Below, piece after piece: positions 17,651 through 27,737 of a DNA stretch of 64,000 nucleotides. A program made the position numbers and the translations under genes. Under the pieces are notes generated by a model that worked only from the letters and a program-made list of their open reading frames with translations, was not told where the DNA came from and made no database searches. Each line of letters starts with the position of its first letter. Positions within the stretch are counted from its first letter, which is position 1. Source of the stretch: Methylocystis sp. H62 (lineage in GTDB: Bacteria > Pseudomonadota > Alphaproteobacteria > Rhizobiales > Beijerinckiaceae); contig NZ_JADNQZ010000049.1 in assembly GCF_015709515.1 (NCBI RefSeq), forward strand, positions 62,001 to 126,000, in the 5' to 3' direction.

Positions 17651-18763
17651 ATGAGACTCGCCTCATACAATGTCGAGAATCTTTTCGATCGCGCACGCGC
17701 CATGAATCTTAAGAGCCTTTCTCAAGGCAAGCCTATTCTCGAGAGGTTCGCGGAGTTGAATGCGCTGCTAGCGCAGCCCTCATACAGCGCCGCCGACAAG
17801 AAGCGCATGGCAAAACTTGTCATTGAACTCGATTTGGAAAAATCCGACATCGGCGATTTCGTGATCCTGCGGCGCAACAGGGGCGGACTGATCAAACGCC
17901 CCAAGTCAGGCGGCGTTGAGATTGTCGCGAGCGGGCGCGCCGATTGGGTCGGCTCGCTGGAGTTGCGCGACGAGCCCGTCGACGAACAGGCGATGCGGAA
18001 TACGGCGCGGGTGATGAGAGATATCGAGGCGGACGTTCTCGGCGTCGTCGAAGTCGAGAGCCGGCCGGTGCTGCGGGATTTCAACGCGGACGTCGTCGCT
18101 GCGCTCGGCGGCGAGGCGTTCCGGCACGCGATGGTGATCGACGGCAACGACACGCGCGGCATCGACGTCGGCCTGTTGACGCGGCAGGGGTTTCCCATCG
18201 GCGTGCTGCGCAGCCACGTCGACGAAATGCTGGACGAGCGCAATCCGATCTTTTCGCGTGATTGCGCCGAGTTCGAGGTGTCGTCGCCGTCCGGCGCGCG
18301 CCTGCTGGTGATGCTCAATCACTTCAAGAGCAAGGGTTTCGGCTCGCAGCAATCATCCAACGCCAAACGTCGCGCGCAGGCGAAACGCGTCGCGGAGATC
18401 TACGACGAGCGCATCGCCATGGGGATCAAGAACATCGTCGTGATGGGCGACTTCAACGACACGCCGGACAGCGAACCTTTGAATCCTCTCATCGAAGGCA
18501 CGGATCTGAAGGACATCTTTTTGCATCCGAAATTTGATGACGGCGGTTTCCCAGGCACCTACGGCAGTTGCGCCGCGGACAACAAGATCGACTTCATTCT
18601 GCTGTCGCCGGCGCTGTTCGAAAGGGTCAAGGGCGGCGGCGTGTTTCGCAAAGGCATGTGGCCCGGCGCGCGCGCAAAACGCTGGGAGGCCTATCCCGAA
18701 GTCGCCCGAAAGGAAGACGCAGCGTCGGATCATGCGGCAATATGGGTGGACATCGACCTTTAA
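17651..18763 (+). CDS. Endonuclease/exonuclease/phosphatase (EEP) family protein
   Basis: 370 residues, cytosolic. EEP landmarks are SYNVENLFDRA at the start, a catalytic VVEVES element, GDFNDTPDSEPL and the terminal SDHAAIWVDI. Such enzymes hydrolyse phosphodiesters in nucleic acids or other phosphoesters; the substrate cannot be told. A GGGGGA ribosome site precedes the ATG at 17651. Its stop overlaps the convergent DUF72 gene by 4 bases. A second EEP gene lies at 49835-50800. Confidence 0.85.
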   Translation: MRLASYNVENLFDRARAMNLKSLSQGKPILERFAELNALLAQPSYSAADKKRMAKLVIELDLEKSDIGDFVILRRNRGGLIKRPKSGGVEIVASGRADWVGSLELRDEPVDEQAMRNTARVMRDIEADVLGVVEVESRPVLRDFNADVVAALGGEAFRHAMVIDGNDTRGIDVGLLTRQGFPIGVLRSHVDEMLDERNPIFSRDCAEFEVSSPSGARLLVMLNHFKSKGFGSQQSSNAKRRAQAKRVAEIYDERIAMGIKNIVVMGDFNDTPDSEPLNPLIEGTDLKDIFLHPKFDDGGFPGTYGSCAADNKIDFILLSPALFERVKGGGVFRKGMWPGARAKRWEAYPEVARKEDAASDHAAIWVDIDL

Positions 18764-19569
18764 CGCGACATTCGCTCGATCAGCGCCATGGCGGCGGCGG
18801 GGTTGCGTTCCTTAGCGCCGCTGATGACGTAGAGAAAGACGTCGCGGGGCGTCGCCGCCTTCTGTTGCGTTCGCGCGACATAGTCAAGCCCGCCCGGCGC
18901 AGCGCCGCTCGCCCATTGTCGCGCACGCTGCGTCCATTGCTCGAGCGCGTTATCGTCATAGCCGAGTGGAGCATCGGGACGCGTTCCCATGATGCGCGCA
19001 TAGACGAAGGGCGCCGTCAGATCGGCGATAAGCGGATATTTTGAATCGCCAGCGACGACGATGGCGACCCCATGCTGACGCGCCAGCGCGATGAATTCAG
19101 CCGTCTTGAAGCTCTCATGGCGCGGCTCAATCGCGTGCATCAGCGGTAGGCCGCCGATGTTCTTTGGCAGCAGGGAAAGAAAGGCGTCGAAGAACCCCGC
19201 GTCGAATTTCTTGTTGGGCAGGAACTGCCACAAGATGGGTCCGAGTTTGTCCCCAAGCTCCATCACGCCGCTTGCGAAAAAGCGGTCGATCGACTCTCCC
19301 GCTTCTCGTGGCGTCTTGCGCATCACCGCGAAGCGCGGCGCCTTGACGCTGAAAATGAAATCTTCGGGCGTTTCGTCGCGCCATTTGGCGAAGCTCGCGG
19401 CGCTCTGCGTGCGATAATAGGTGCCGTTGATTTCAATGGAGGCGAGCTTGCGGCTCGCATATTCGAGTTCGCGCTTATGCGCGAGGTCAGCGGGATAAAA
19501 GGATTCGCGCCAGGGGGCGTAATTCCAGCCGCCGACGCCGACATAGACGCGTCCGGTCTTTCGACTCAT
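18760..19569 (-). CDS. DUF72 family protein (YecE-like)
   Basis: 269 residues. The start YVGVGGWNYAPWRESFYP, LEYASRKLASIEINGTYYRTQ, FIFSVKAPRFAVM and the AIEPRHESF segment are the conserved landmarks of the DUF72/YecE TIM-barrel family, whose biochemical role is unknown. The start at 19569 fits the family; the frame stays open upstream without resemblance. It is convergent with the EEP gene. Confidence 0.9.
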   Translation of the reverse strand: MSRKTGRVYVGVGGWNYAPWRESFYPADLAHKRELEYASRKLASIEINGTYYRTQSAASFAKWRDETPEDFIFSVKAPRFAVMRKTPREAGESIDRFFASGVMELGDKLGPILWQFLPNKKFDAGFFDAFLSLLPKNIGGLPLMHAIEPRHESFKTAEFIALARQHGVAIVVAGDSKYPLIADLTAPFVYARIMGTRPDAPLGYDDNALEQWTQRARQWASGAAPGGLDYVARTQQKAATPRDVFLYVISGAKERNPAAAMALIERMSR

Positions 19570-19730
19570 TTGCGTTCCAGCGTAGTATGGACTGGCGAGG
19601 GCTTGAGAATTAGCTCCGCCGCGCCATCTTAGCGGCGTCGTCGACAACATATTTGTCTTCGTCGCCGGCTGTCGATGGTTGAAGCTGCGGCTTCTCGTAT
19701 TTACCGGGGTTCGTTTGGGGAGAAGGCGCC

Positions 19731-21065
19731 ATGGCGGCGAATTTTTTCTGGAGATTTCTATTCGCGCTGACCGCGACCGCGCTCGCCGCCTGCGATCGCG
19801 GCCCCGAAATGCCAGAGAGCGCTGGCTATGGACCCAATCCGACGCTGCCGTCGCCGCATCCGACCGGCGCCTTTCCTTACGTGAATATCGCGCGCGCCGT
19901 GGGCTGGCCAAGCGGCGAAAAACCCACGCCCGCCGAGGGGCTGGGCGTTGAAGCTTTTGCGACGGGGCTCGATCATCCGCGCTGGCTGTACGAATTGCCG
20001 AATGGCGACATTCTCGTCGCCGAAACCGATGCGCCGCCCAAGTCCGAAAACGAAGGCGGCGGCGGGGTTCGCGGCTTCTTCATGGGCCTTTATATGCGCC
20101 AGGCCGGCTCGAATAAGCCGAGCGCCAACCGCATCACGCTGCTACGTGACGCAGATGGCGACGGCGTGGCCGAGACGAAGGAGATTTTTTTGGAAAATCT
20201 CAGTTCGCCCTTCGGCATGGCGCTGGTGGGCGATCAGCTTTACGTCGCCAACGCCGATTCGCTCGTGCGCTTTCCGTATAAGGAAGGCGACACGCGCATC
20301 GAAGCGCAGCCGGAGAAGGTCGTGGATCTGCCTGCGGGACGCAATCATCACTGGACGAAGAGCCTTGTCGCGGATCCTGTGGGCTCGCGTCTTTACGTGG
20401 GCGTCGGGTCCAACTCCAATGCGGGCGAGAATGGCATGGAGGAAGAGCATAATCGCGCCGACATTCTGGAGATCGATCAAGCGACCGGCGACACGCGGGT
20501 TTTCGCCTCGGGACTGCGCAACCCAGTCGGGATGGACTGGAACCCCGCGACAGGCGACCTCTGGGTCGCGGTGAACGAACGCGACGAGATCGGCGACAAT
20601 CTGGTGCCCGACTACATGACAAAGGTGCGCGACGGCGCCTTTTACGGCTGGCCATATAGCTATTTCGGACAGCATGTCGACGAGCGCGTGCAGCCGCAGG
20701 ATCGGGAACTCGTCAAGCAGGCGATCCGGCCGGACTATGCGCTCGGCTCTCACACTGCCTCGCTTGGATTCACCTTCGTCGGCGATTCCGCCCTCGGGCC
20801 GTTCCAGAACGGCGCGATCATCGGCCAGCATGGATCGTGGAATCGCAGTCCCCGCGTGGGCTACCGCGTCATTTTTGTAAAGTTCGAGAATGGCGCGCCG
20901 GTGGGCGCCCCGAAAGAGGTGCTGACCGGCTTTCTGAACGAGCGCGGCGAAGCGCGGGGCAGGCCGGTCGGCGTCATCGTCGATAAGCGCGGCGCGCTGC
21001 TGGTGGCCGACGACGTCGGCGGCGTCGTGTGGCGGGCGAGCGCCGCCAAGAAGGAAATCGACTAG
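19731..21065 (+). CDS. L-sorbosone dehydrogenase-like PQQ beta-propeller lipoprotein
   Basis: 444 residues. The N-terminus ends in a lipobox (ALAACDRG, Cys at residue 21), so it should be a lipoprotein of the periplasm. The remainder is a six-bladed propeller of the soluble glucose/L-sorbosone dehydrogenase superfamily: [46 protein letters not shown], and the diagnostic [19 protein letters not shown]. Homologues oxidise sugars or aldehydes with PQQ; substrate here is unknown. Methanotrophs make PQQ for methanol dehydrogenase, so the cofactor would be available. Confidence 0.85.
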   Translation: MAANFFWRFLFALTATALAACDRGPEMPESAGYGPNPTLPSPHPTGAFPYVNIARAVGWPSGEKPTPAEGLGVEAFATGLDHPRWLYELPNGDILVAETDAPPKSENEGGGGVRGFFMGLYMRQAGSNKPSANRITLLRDADGDGVAETKEIFLENLSSPFGMALVGDQLYVANADSLVRFPYKEGDTRIEAQPEKVVDLPAGRNHHWTKSLVADPVGSRLYVGVGSNSNAGENGMEEEHNRADILEIDQATGDTRVFASGLRNPVGMDWNPATGDLWVAVNERDEIGDNLVPDYMTKVRDGAFYGWPYSYFGQHVDERVQPQDRELVKQAIRPDYALGSHTASLGFTFVGDSALGPFQNGAIIGQHGSWNRSPRVGYRVIFVKFENGAPVGAPKEVLTGFLNERGEARGRPVGVIVDKRGALLVADDVGGVVWRASAAKKEID

Positions 21066-21151
21066 CCGGCTTCGCTCGCATTTGGCCGCCGCCTATGCTA
21101 TCGGCTGCGGTCAGCCCGGTTTTTTCGGGCGGAGTCAAGGGTCTGGCGCAC

Positions 21152-21937
21152 ATGTCCGATATTTTCCATGAGGTCGATGAAGATGTCCGGCGCGACAAGG
21201 CGGCGGACCTTTGGCGGCGCTATCACACGCCGATCCTGATCTTCGCCGTGCTGATCGTCGCTGCGACCGGCGCGTGGAGCTATTACCAGACCAACCGTCA
21301 AAAAACGGCGGAAGCCGCGAACGCCCGTTTTGAAGCCGCGATCGCGCTCGCCAACGAAGGCAAGGCTCAAGAGGCAGCGGCCGCTTTCGACGCTGTCGCC
21401 AAGGACGCTCCCAAAGGCTATGCGGCGCTCGCGCGCATCCGGGCTGCGGAACTGCGCGAAGACAGAGCGCGCGCGCTCCAGGAATTGGAGGCGATCGCCG
21501 ACGACAAGAATGTCGACAAACTGAATCAGGAAGTCGCGCTGCTGCGCGCCGCGCTGATCATCCTCGAGAGCGGCGACCGCCAGAAAATGGAACGCGCGCT
21601 CGGGCCCATGATGACCTCGAACGGCGCCTTCCGCTTCTCGGCGCAAGAATTGAATGGTCTCGACGCGCTGGCCAATGACGATTTCGAAGAGGCCGAGAGG
21701 GACTTCAACGTTCTGCTCAGCGATCGCGACGCTCCGCAATCCGTGCGTCAGCGCGCTGCGGCCTATCAGGGGCTGCTGCACGCGAAACGCGGACCCAAGC
21801 CGGCGGCGGCGCCGACGGCGGGAGCCGGGGGAGCCGCGAGCGGCGGCAATGTCACCGTGACGCCGGTGATCGAGCCGGAACAGGAAGGCGCTGCGCCGTC
21901 CGGCGAGGCGCCGTTCGAGGTGAAGCCCTCGAAATAG
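21152..21937 (+). CDS. YfgM-like membrane-anchored TPR protein
   Basis: 261 residues. An acidic N-terminus ([24 protein letters not shown]), one membrane segment (about 29-46) and a TPR-like helical domain match the YfgM family, which in E. coli associates with the SecYEG translocon and periplasmic chaperones. The C-terminal tail is alanine/proline-rich. It lies just upstream of der, the same neighbourhood as yfgM-bamB-der in E. coli; bamB itself is missing here. Confidence 0.88.
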   Translation: MSDIFHEVDEDVRRDKAADLWRRYHTPILIFAVLIVAATGAWSYYQTNRQKTAEAANARFEAAIALANEGKAQEAAAAFDAVAKDAPKGYAALARIRAAELREDRARALQELEAIADDKNVDKLNQEVALLRAALIILESGDRQKMERALGPMMTSNGAFRFSAQELNGLDALANDDFEEAERDFNVLLSDRDAPQSVRQRAAAYQGLLHAKRGPKPAAAPTAGAGGAASGGNVTVTPVIEPEQEGAAPSGEAPFEVKPSK

Positions 21938-21974
21938 TTGGCGAAGGGGCGGGCAGCGCAGCGAGAAACGAGTC

Positions 21975-23375
21975 ATGTCCTTTTCGCTCGCGATCATCGG
22001 CCGGCCGAACGTCGGCAAATCGACGCTGTTCAACCGGCTGACCGGCAAGAAGCTGGCGCTTGTCGATGACCGTCCCGGCGTCACCCGCGATCGCCGGGAG
22101 GGCGAAGCCAAGCTCGCAGATCTGCGCTTCACCATCATCGACACGGCCGGGCTGGAGGAAGGCCGGGGACCGACTCTGGAAGGGCGCATGCGCGCCCAGA
22201 CAGAGAACGCGATCCTCTCCGCCGACGCAATTCTCTTTCTCATCGACGCGCGCGTTGGCGTCACGCCCGACGACAAATATTTCGCCGATCTCGTCCGTCG
22301 CGCCGGCAAGCCGGTTATTCTGATCGCCAATAAGGCGGAAGGAAAGGCCGGCGGGCCAGGCGTCTACGATGCCTTTTCGCTGGGTCTTGGCGATCCCGTG
22401 CCGTTTTCCGCCGAGCATGGCGAAGGCATGAGCGCGCTCTATGACGCGCTGCGCGAGGCTCTGCCCGAGGAGACCGCCGAACCTTTCGAAGACGACGTCG
22501 CCATTGAAGAAAATCTGCGCAACGACGATGAGGACGGCAGCGACCTCGATGTCACGAAGCCGCTGCGCATCGCGGTCGTTGGACGGCCCAACGCCGGAAA
22601 ATCGACGCTCATCAACCGCATTCTCGGCGAGGAGCGCCTGCTGACGGGACCCGAAGCCGGAATCACGCGCGATTCGATCTCCGTCGATTTCGTGTGGCGC
22701 GACCGGAAGATGAAGCTCTTCGACACGGCCGGTCTGCGCAAGCGCGCCCGCGTCGTGGACAAGCTGGAAAAGCTGTCGGCCGCCGACGCGCTGCGCGCGG
22801 TGCGATTCTCGGAAGTCGTCGTGCTGCTTGTCGATTCGACGATCCCTTTCGAGAAGCAGGATCTCTCGATCGCCGACCTCGCGGCGCGCGAGGGGCGCGC
22901 CGTCGTCATTGCGCTCGGCAAATGGGACCTCGTCGAGAACCGCGACGCGACGCTCATCAAGCTGCGCGAAGATGCAGAACGCCTGCTGGCGCAGCTGCGC
23001 GGCTGTCCGGTGGTTCCGGTGTCGGGCGCGACGGGGCAGGGGCTCGACAAGCTCATGCAAGCGATCCTCGCGGTTCACGAAATTTGGAACAAGCGCATAG
23101 GGACGGGGCGACTCAATCGATGGCTGCTGACGCAAATCGAGGAGACGCCGCCGCCGGCGGTCTCGGGGCGGCGCATCAAGATACGCTACATGACGCAAGC
23201 CAAATCGCGGCCGCCGCATTTCGTGCTCTTCGGCAATCAGCTCGACGAGCTGCCGACGAGTTACGAGCGCTTTCTGATCAACGGTCTGCGCAAGACCTTC
23301 GACCTTCCCGGCGTGCCGATCAGGATTTCGAAAAAGTCGGGGGAGAACCCGTTCGAAGGACGTCACAAGGGCTGA
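21975..23375 (+). CDS. der: Ribosome biogenesis GTPase Der (EngA)
   Basis: 466 residues with two tandem GTPase domains and a C-terminal KH-like domain. The P-loops are GRPNVGKST (near residue 10) and GRPNAGKST (near residue 204), with DTAG and NKAE/GKWD elements following each. Der acts in maturation of the 50S ribosomal subunit and is essential. It lies 37 bases after the YfgM-like gene, likely co-transcribed. Confidence 0.98.
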   Translation: MSFSLAIIGRPNVGKSTLFNRLTGKKLALVDDRPGVTRDRREGEAKLADLRFTIIDTAGLEEGRGPTLEGRMRAQTENAILSADAILFLIDARVGVTPDDKYFADLVRRAGKPVILIANKAEGKAGGPGVYDAFSLGLGDPVPFSAEHGEGMSALYDALREALPEETAEPFEDDVAIEENLRNDDEDGSDLDVTKPLRIAVVGRPNAGKSTLINRILGEERLLTGPEAGITRDSISVDFVWRDRKMKLFDTAGLRKRARVVDKLEKLSAADALRAVRFSEVVVLLVDSTIPFEKQDLSIADLAAREGRAVVIALGKWDLVENRDATLIKLREDAERLLAQLRGCPVVPVSGATGQGLDKLMQAILAVHEIWNKRIGTGRLNRWLLTQIEETPPPAVSGRRIKIRYMTQAKSRPPHFVLFGNQLDELPTSYERFLINGLRKTFDLPGVPIRISKKSGENPFEGRHKG

Positions 23376-23417
23376 GCGACTCTTGTGTCATGACGCCGCT
23401 CGCGAGATTGTCGCGCC

Positions 23418-24428
23418 ATGCTCAAGCCTTCTCCTGAAAAACTTCTCGCGCTCGGCATGTCGTTCTGGAACGCCAAGACGCTGCTTTCTGCGGTGGAGCT
23501 CGGCGTCTTCGACGCGCTCGCCGACGGCCCCGCCGAGCTTGCGACGCTGACGACGAAGCTCGGGTTGCACAAGCGCTCCGCGCACGATTTTTTCGACGCG
23601 CTTGTAGCAATGAAAGTTCTGGAGCGCGATGCGGCCGGGCGCTACGCCAATACGCCCGAGACGGATTTCTTCCTTGTGCGCGGACGGCCGAGCTATGTCG
23701 GCGGGCTGCTGGAGATGGCCAATGCGCGTCTCTATGAGAGCTGGGGACATCTGTCTGAGGCGCTGAAAACCGGTCGCCGACAGAGCGAAGATCAGGACGC
23801 CAGCGATCTTTTCGCGGCCCTCTACGCCGATCCGCAACGTCTGCGCGGCTTCCTCTCCGCGATGAGCGGCGTGAGCGCCGGAGCCGCCCAGGCGATCGCC
23901 GACAAATTCTCCTGGCGGGACTATCGGACCTTCGTCGACGTCGGCGCCGCGCAGGGCATGGTTCCCGTCACGATCGCGCGAGCGCATCCGCATCTTTCGG
24001 GCGGCGGCTTCGATCTTCCCCAAGTCGGACCGATATTCGAAGAATTTGTCGCCGCCAACGGGCTCGCGGAGCGACTGCGGTTCTATCCCGGCGACTTTTT
24101 CAAGGACGATCTGCCCCAAGCCGACGTCATCATCATGGGGCACATCCTTCATGACTGGGATATCGAGCAAAAGCGGATGCTGTTGAAGAAGGCCTTCAAC
24201 GCCCTTCCAGAAGGCGGCGCGCTGATCGTCTATGAAGCCATGATCGATAATGATCGTCGCGAGAACGCTTTCGGCCTGCTGATGAGCCTCAATATGCTGA
24301 TCGAGACCGACGGCGGCTTCGACTTTACGGGGGGCGACTGCGAGGGCTGGATGAAGGAAGCCGGGTTCTCCAGCTCCCGGGTCGAGCATCTGACGGGACC
24401 GGATTCCATGGTGGTCGGCGTCAAATAG
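23418..24428 (+). CDS. O-methyltransferase, plant OMT/ASMT-like
   Basis: 336 residues: an N-terminal winged-helix dimerisation domain ([27 protein letters not shown]) and a C-terminal S-adenosylmethionine-binding domain with [20 protein letters not shown] (motif I) and [23 protein letters not shown], whose His in HILHDW is the usual catalytic base. The substrate is unknown, and homologues methylate hydroxyls of small aromatics or carotenoid/bacteriochlorophyll intermediates. There is no biosynthetic cluster nearby, 42 bases after der. Confidence 0.85.
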   Translation: MLKPSPEKLLALGMSFWNAKTLLSAVELGVFDALADGPAELATLTTKLGLHKRSAHDFFDALVAMKVLERDAAGRYANTPETDFFLVRGRPSYVGGLLEMANARLYESWGHLSEALKTGRRQSEDQDASDLFAALYADPQRLRGFLSAMSGVSAGAAQAIADKFSWRDYRTFVDVGAAQGMVPVTIARAHPHLSGGGFDLPQVGPIFEEFVAANGLAERLRFYPGDFFKDDLPQADVIIMGHILHDWDIEQKRMLLKKAFNALPEGGALIVYEAMIDNDRRENAFGLLMSLNMLIETDGGFDFTGGDCEGWMKEAGFSSSRVEHLTGPDSMVVGVK

Positions 24429-24512
24429 AGCCGCCGCGCGCGCGAACGCGTCCAAGGCGCCTGCGACGAATCCCCGCGCCGCCGCGCCGGATTTTGGTTG
24501 GACAGAAGCTAG

Positions 24513-24529
24513 TTTTGAATTATTCTAAT
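24513..24529. promoter_or_regulatory. Irr-box-like operator upstream of rubrerythrin
   Basis: TTTTGAATTATTCTAAT matches 12 of the 14 fixed positions of the Irr (iron control element) palindrome known from Rhizobiales, roughly TTTAGAA-N3-TTCTAAA. The core also forms a perfect GAATTA-TTC-TAATTC palindrome (24517-24531). It lies 54 bases before the rubrerythrin start, in an AT-rich promoter-like patch. Irr binding is inference by consensus. Confidence 0.6.
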
Positions 24530-24582
24530 TCCTGTGTCGCGGCCTAACGGCCGCGCCGACTCGAATACTCGGAGGCAAGAAA

Positions 24583-25002
24583 ATGGCTATGCTCAAGGGC
24601 AGCAAGACCGAAGAAAATTTGAAGGCCGCCTTCGCCGGCGAATCGCAGGCGAATCGCCGTTATCTCTATTTCGCTCAAAAGGCCGACGTCGAGGGCTACA
24701 ATGACGTGGCCACCGTGTTCCGCTCCACCGCCGAAGGCGAGACCGGCCACGCCCATGGCCATCTGGAGTTCCTGGAGGTCGTCGGCGACCCTGCGACCGG
24801 CCTGCCGATCGGCAAGACCGCCGATAACCTCAAGGCCGCCGTCGCCGGGGAAACCCACGAATATACGGACATGTATCCCGGCATGGCGCGCTCCGCCCGC
24901 GACGAGGGCTTCGAGGAGATCGCCGACTGGTTCGAGACGCTCGCCAAGGCCGAGCGTTCGCATGCCGGCCGCTTCCAGCGCGCCCTGGACGAACTGAAGT
25001 AA
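24583..25002 (+). CDS. Rubrerythrin-type diiron protein lacking rubredoxin domain
   Basis: 139 residues forming one ferritin-like four-helix bundle. Diiron ligands are supplied by two repeats: GESQANRRY with [11 protein letters not shown], and AGETHEY with [11 protein letters not shown], giving the paired ExxH motifs. There is no C-terminal CxxC rubredoxin module, so an external electron donor is needed. Rubrerythrins reduce peroxide or handle iron. GGAGG precedes the ATG. Next genes are an Fe-S electron-transfer-like protein and a DUF3501 gene, a conserved trio in proteobacteria, so the Fe-S protein may be the missing donor (inference). Confidence 0.93.
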   Translation: MAMLKGSKTEENLKAAFAGESQANRRYLYFAQKADVEGYNDVATVFRSTAEGETGHAHGHLEFLEVVGDPATGLPIGKTADNLKAAVAGETHEYTDMYPGMARSARDEGFEEIADWFETLAKAERSHAGRFQRALDELK

Positions 25003-25022
25003 GCAGAGAATTACGTCCTTCG

Positions 25023-25180
25023 CGTCATGGCCGGGCTTGACCCGGCCATCCACGCGATGGGACCGGCGAAAGGCTCAGAGCCTGACCCGCGCGCCAGCGG
25101 CTGGGCTTCAGCATCCCTGTCGTGCGGCGACCGCTCCGCAGCATCCCCGCGTGGATGGCCGGGACAAGCCCGGCCATGAC
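25023..25180. repeat. REP-like inverted repeat, family A
   Basis: Outer arms CGTCATGGCCGGGCTTGACC and the complement-like CGTGGATGGCCGGGACAAGC...CCATGAC flank about 90 bases. The right arm (25150-25180) is repeated base for base at 63456-63486. Each arm is itself a hairpin (GGCCGGGNNNN-CCCGGCC). It sits between the rubrerythrin and Fe-S genes and could act as an mRNA stabiliser or weak terminator. Confidence 0.75.
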
Positions 25181-25206
25181 GGCCGTTGTGTTTTGGAACA
25201 GCAAAG

Positions 25207-26553
25207 ATGAGAGAAGGCAGCCTCGAGGCTCCGATCCGGTATCCGCTGGATTGGCGGAGCGCCGATTTCTATGACGATGCGAAGCTCGACGCGGAAATGC
25301 GCCGGGTTTTCGATATTTGTCACACGTGCCGGCGCTGTTTCAATCTGTGCGACTCCTTCCCGCGGCTGTTCGATCTCATCGACGAATCGAAAAGCGGCGA
25401 GCTCGACACTGTCGCGAGCGCGGACTTCAAGAAGGTCGTCGACGCCTGCACCCTCTGCGACATGTGTTTCATGTCGAAGTGCCCCTATGTGCCGCCGCAT
25501 GAGTTCAACATCGACTTTCCGCATCTGATCCTGCGCTACCGCGCGGTCGAAGCGAAAAAGAACGGCGTGCCCGCGGTCGATCGCGCGCTTGCCGACACTG
25601 ACCGCTACGGCAAATGGGCGACGCTGATCTCAGGCGCGGCCAATTGGGCGACGCGCCGCGACAACACGACGATGCGCGGCCTCGAAGAGAAAGTCGCGGG
25701 CGTCGATCGCAACGCCGAGCTGCCAAAATACGCGAGCAAGACGCTTGAAGCGCAGGCGACTGCGAATCCGCCCGCGCGGAACGACTCGGCGCCGGCCAAG
25801 GCGCGCAAGGCGGTGCTCTACGCCACCTGCTACGGCGACTACAACGATACGTCGATCGGCATGTCGGCGCTCGCCGTGCTCGCGAGGAACGGCGTCGAGA
25901 CCAAAGTCGTGCATCCGGCCTGCTGCGGCATGCCGAAGCTCGAACAGGGGATGCTCGACGACGTGGCGGAGGCGGCGCGCAAGGTCGCCGCGGCCTTCGC
26001 GCCCTACATCGACCAGGGCTACGACATTGTTGCGCCGGTGCCGTCCTGTGCGCTGATGCTGAAATTCGAATGGCCGCTGATTCTGCCGGAGGACGAAAGC
26101 GTCAAGCGTTTGGCTGAGGCGACATTCGACCTTTCCGAATATGTCGTCGACATCGCGCGCAAAGAGGGGCTGGCCGAAGGCATGGCGCCGCTCGATGGGG
26201 GCGTCGCCTTCCATGTCTCCTGTCATTCGCGCGCCCAGAATATCGGCCAGAAAGGCGCCGAGCTGCTTGCGCTGATCCCTGAAGCCGATGTCGCCGTGGT
26301 CGAGCGCTGCTCGGGCCATGGCGGCGCCTGGGGCTACAAGAAGGGCAATTTCGAAACGGCGATGAAGGTGGGCAAGCCCGCCGCGCGGCAGTTGCAGAAC
26401 GCCGACAAGAAGCACGTCGTTTCCGAATGCCCGCTTGCCGGACTGCATATCGAACAGGAGATCGAGACGCTCGGCGGCGAGACGCCGAAGCCGGAACGCG
26501 TCGGCCATCCGATCGTGCTGATGGCGAGAGCTTACGGGTTGTCAAACCCGTAG
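25207..26553 (+). CDS. GlpC/HdrD-like double [4Fe-4S] CCG-domain protein
   Basis: 448 residues from ATG at 25207. Two ferredoxin-type clusters near the N-terminus are ligated by CHTCRRCFNLC and CTLCDMCFMSKCP. Two CCG domains follow, with HPACCGMP and ERCSGHGGAWGYKKG, as in heterodisulfide reductase HdrD and glycerol-3-phosphate dehydrogenase GlpC. There is no flavin domain, so it probably relays electrons between a quinone or donor and a partner. Neighbours (rubrerythrin, DUF3501) rather than glpAB argue against a role in glycerol metabolism. Membrane attachment is not predicted from sequence. Confidence 0.87.
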   Translation: MREGSLEAPIRYPLDWRSADFYDDAKLDAEMRRVFDICHTCRRCFNLCDSFPRLFDLIDESKSGELDTVASADFKKVVDACTLCDMCFMSKCPYVPPHEFNIDFPHLILRYRAVEAKKNGVPAVDRALADTDRYGKWATLISGAANWATRRDNTTMRGLEEKVAGVDRNAELPKYASKTLEAQATANPPARNDSAPAKARKAVLYATCYGDYNDTSIGMSALAVLARNGVETKVVHPACCGMPKLEQGMLDDVAEAARKVAAAFAPYIDQGYDIVAPVPSCALMLKFEWPLILPEDESVKRLAEATFDLSEYVVDIARKEGLAEGMAPLDGGVAFHVSCHSRAQNIGQKGAELLALIPEADVAVVERCSGHGGAWGYKKGNFETAMKVGKPAARQLQNADKKHVVSECPLAGLHIEQEIETLGGETPKPERVGHPIVLMARAYGLSNP

Positions 26554-26571
26554 CGGCTGGACCCGAACCTT

Positions 26572-26697
26572 ACCCTCCCCTTGAGGGGGAGGGTCGCGCC
26601 GAAGGCGCGGGGTGGGGTGGCCCGCCCCTCGTTTTCGTTGTAGTCACCCCACCCCGAAGCGCTTCGCGCTTCGACCCTCCCCCTCGAGGGGAGGGTG
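26572..26697. repeat. REP-like inverted repeat, family B
   Basis: ACCCTCCCCTTGAGGGGGAG at the left and ACCCTCCCCCTCGAGGGGAG at the right form hairpins, and CGGGGTGGGGTGG pairs with CACCCCACCCCG between them, so the whole 126 bases can fold into a long cruciform. Related elements lie at 33496-33630 and 36005-36209. It fills the gap between the Fe-S and DUF3501 genes. Confidence 0.75.
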
Positions 26698-26715
26698 TTA
26701 GATGCGAGGCGCCTC

Positions 26716-27306
26716 ATGACAGATCGTCACCAACTGACCCCCGCCGATATTCTCCCCTGGGCGGAATACGCCAAGGACCGCGCCGAACATCGCAAGCGCC
26801 TCACCGCGATCAAGCGCAACCGCCGGGTCGAGGTCGGACCTTACGTCACCTTCTACTTCGAGAATTTCGACACGATGTGGATACAGGTGCAGGAGATGCT
26901 GCACATCGAAAAAGGCGGCGCGGCGCAACTCGCCGATGAGCTTGCGGCCTATAATCCGCTGGTGCCCAAAGGCAAGGAACTCGTCGCGACATTCATGATC
27001 GAGATCGACGACGCGCTGCGGCGGGCGCGCGTATTGTCGCAACTCGGCGGAGTGGAGGAGACGGCCTCCATCGAAGTCGGCGGCGAGCGCGTCGTCGGCA
27101 AGGCCGAGCAGGATCAGGATCGCACCACGTCTGAAGGCAAGGCGAGCAGCGTGCAATTCGTGCACTTTCCCTTTACGCAGGCGCAGATTGCGGCGTTCAG
27201 GGAGCCGAACACGCGGGTGATTTTGGGCCTGTCGCATCCCAGCTACAGCCATATGGCCGTGTTGTCAGAAGCGACGCGCGCATCGCTGGCGGAGGATTTC
27301 GGCTGA
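26716..27306 (+). CDS. DUF3501 family protein
   Basis: 196 residues, cytosolic, no cysteines. LTPADILPWAEYAKDRAEHRKRLTAIKRNRRVEVGPYVTFYFEN and MWIQVQEMLHIEKG are the conserved start of DUF3501, a family of unknown function nearly always found with rubrerythrin and the HdrD-like gene. The C-terminal part ends with VILGLSHPSYSHMAVLSE. The start at 26716 gives the family N-terminus. Its role may be assembly or regulation of the diiron/Fe-S pair, which is inference. Confidence 0.88.
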   Translation: MTDRHQLTPADILPWAEYAKDRAEHRKRLTAIKRNRRVEVGPYVTFYFENFDTMWIQVQEMLHIEKGGAAQLADELAAYNPLVPKGKELVATFMIEIDDALRRARVLSQLGGVEETASIEVGGERVVGKAEQDQDRTTSEGKASSVQFVHFPFTQAQIAAFREPNTRVILGLSHPSYSHMAVLSEATRASLAEDFG

Positions 27307-27310
27307 GCCG

Positions 27311-27736
27311 CTAAAGCCGGTCAACGCGCGTTTGCGCCGACCCCAGCGTCGGACGAAATGCGCGCAGCACGACTTTCAAAAAGCCGGGCGACAATCTTCG
27401 TTTGTCCCTGCGAGATGGATCGAGCGAAAAGGATCGCTCGAGAACGTCGTAATTATATTCCGAGACAACGACCCAAGCCTGTTTGTGCTCGTTCAATCCG
27501 AGTCGGCGAATTTCGAGCGGCGGTATTTCCACGGCCTCCTGGTCGTCCCGCGGCGGCGTTCCGGTGATCGCGAGCAATGCAAGATGGGTGAGCGCATCCG
27601 GGCCTTTTGCTGCAACGGCGACGCAGACGGGGCGTTCCTTTCGGCCGTCCGTTTCTCCGCGATCACGTTGCCAGAGCCAAAGATAGGGATAAGCCGAGAC
27701 AATCTCGCCGGTCGAAAGTTTCGGCGCGTCAGCCAA
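27311..27736 (-). CDS. PemK-like toxin of a type II toxin-antitoxin pair
   Basis: 141 residues from a TTG start (27734-27736). The start GEIVSAYPYLWLWQRDRGETDGRKERPVCVAVAA and LLAITGTPPRDDQEAVEIPPLEIRRLGL resemble a rhizobial family annotated as PemK-like growth inhibitors (SH3-like mRNA interferase fold). Catalytic residues are not certain. It follows the Phd-type antitoxin gene with a single base between, as expected for a toxin-antitoxin operon. Confidence 0.7.
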   Translation of the reverse strand: MADAPKLSTGEIVSAYPYLWLWQRDRGETDGRKERPVCVAVAAKGPDALTHLALLAITGTPPRDDQEAVEIPPLEIRRLGLNEHKQAWVVVSEYNYDVLERSFSLDPSRRDKRRLSPGFLKVVLRAFRPTLGSAQTRVDRL

Positions 27737-27737
27737 T

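Noticed and set aside
21852-23366. 504-codon minus-strand frame opposite der
   Set aside because: Shadow of der; high-GC codon bias opens the antisense frame.
25023-25180. Possible CRISPR or insertion-sequence ends
   Set aside because: Repeats are paired hairpins without spacers, transposase gene or target duplication.
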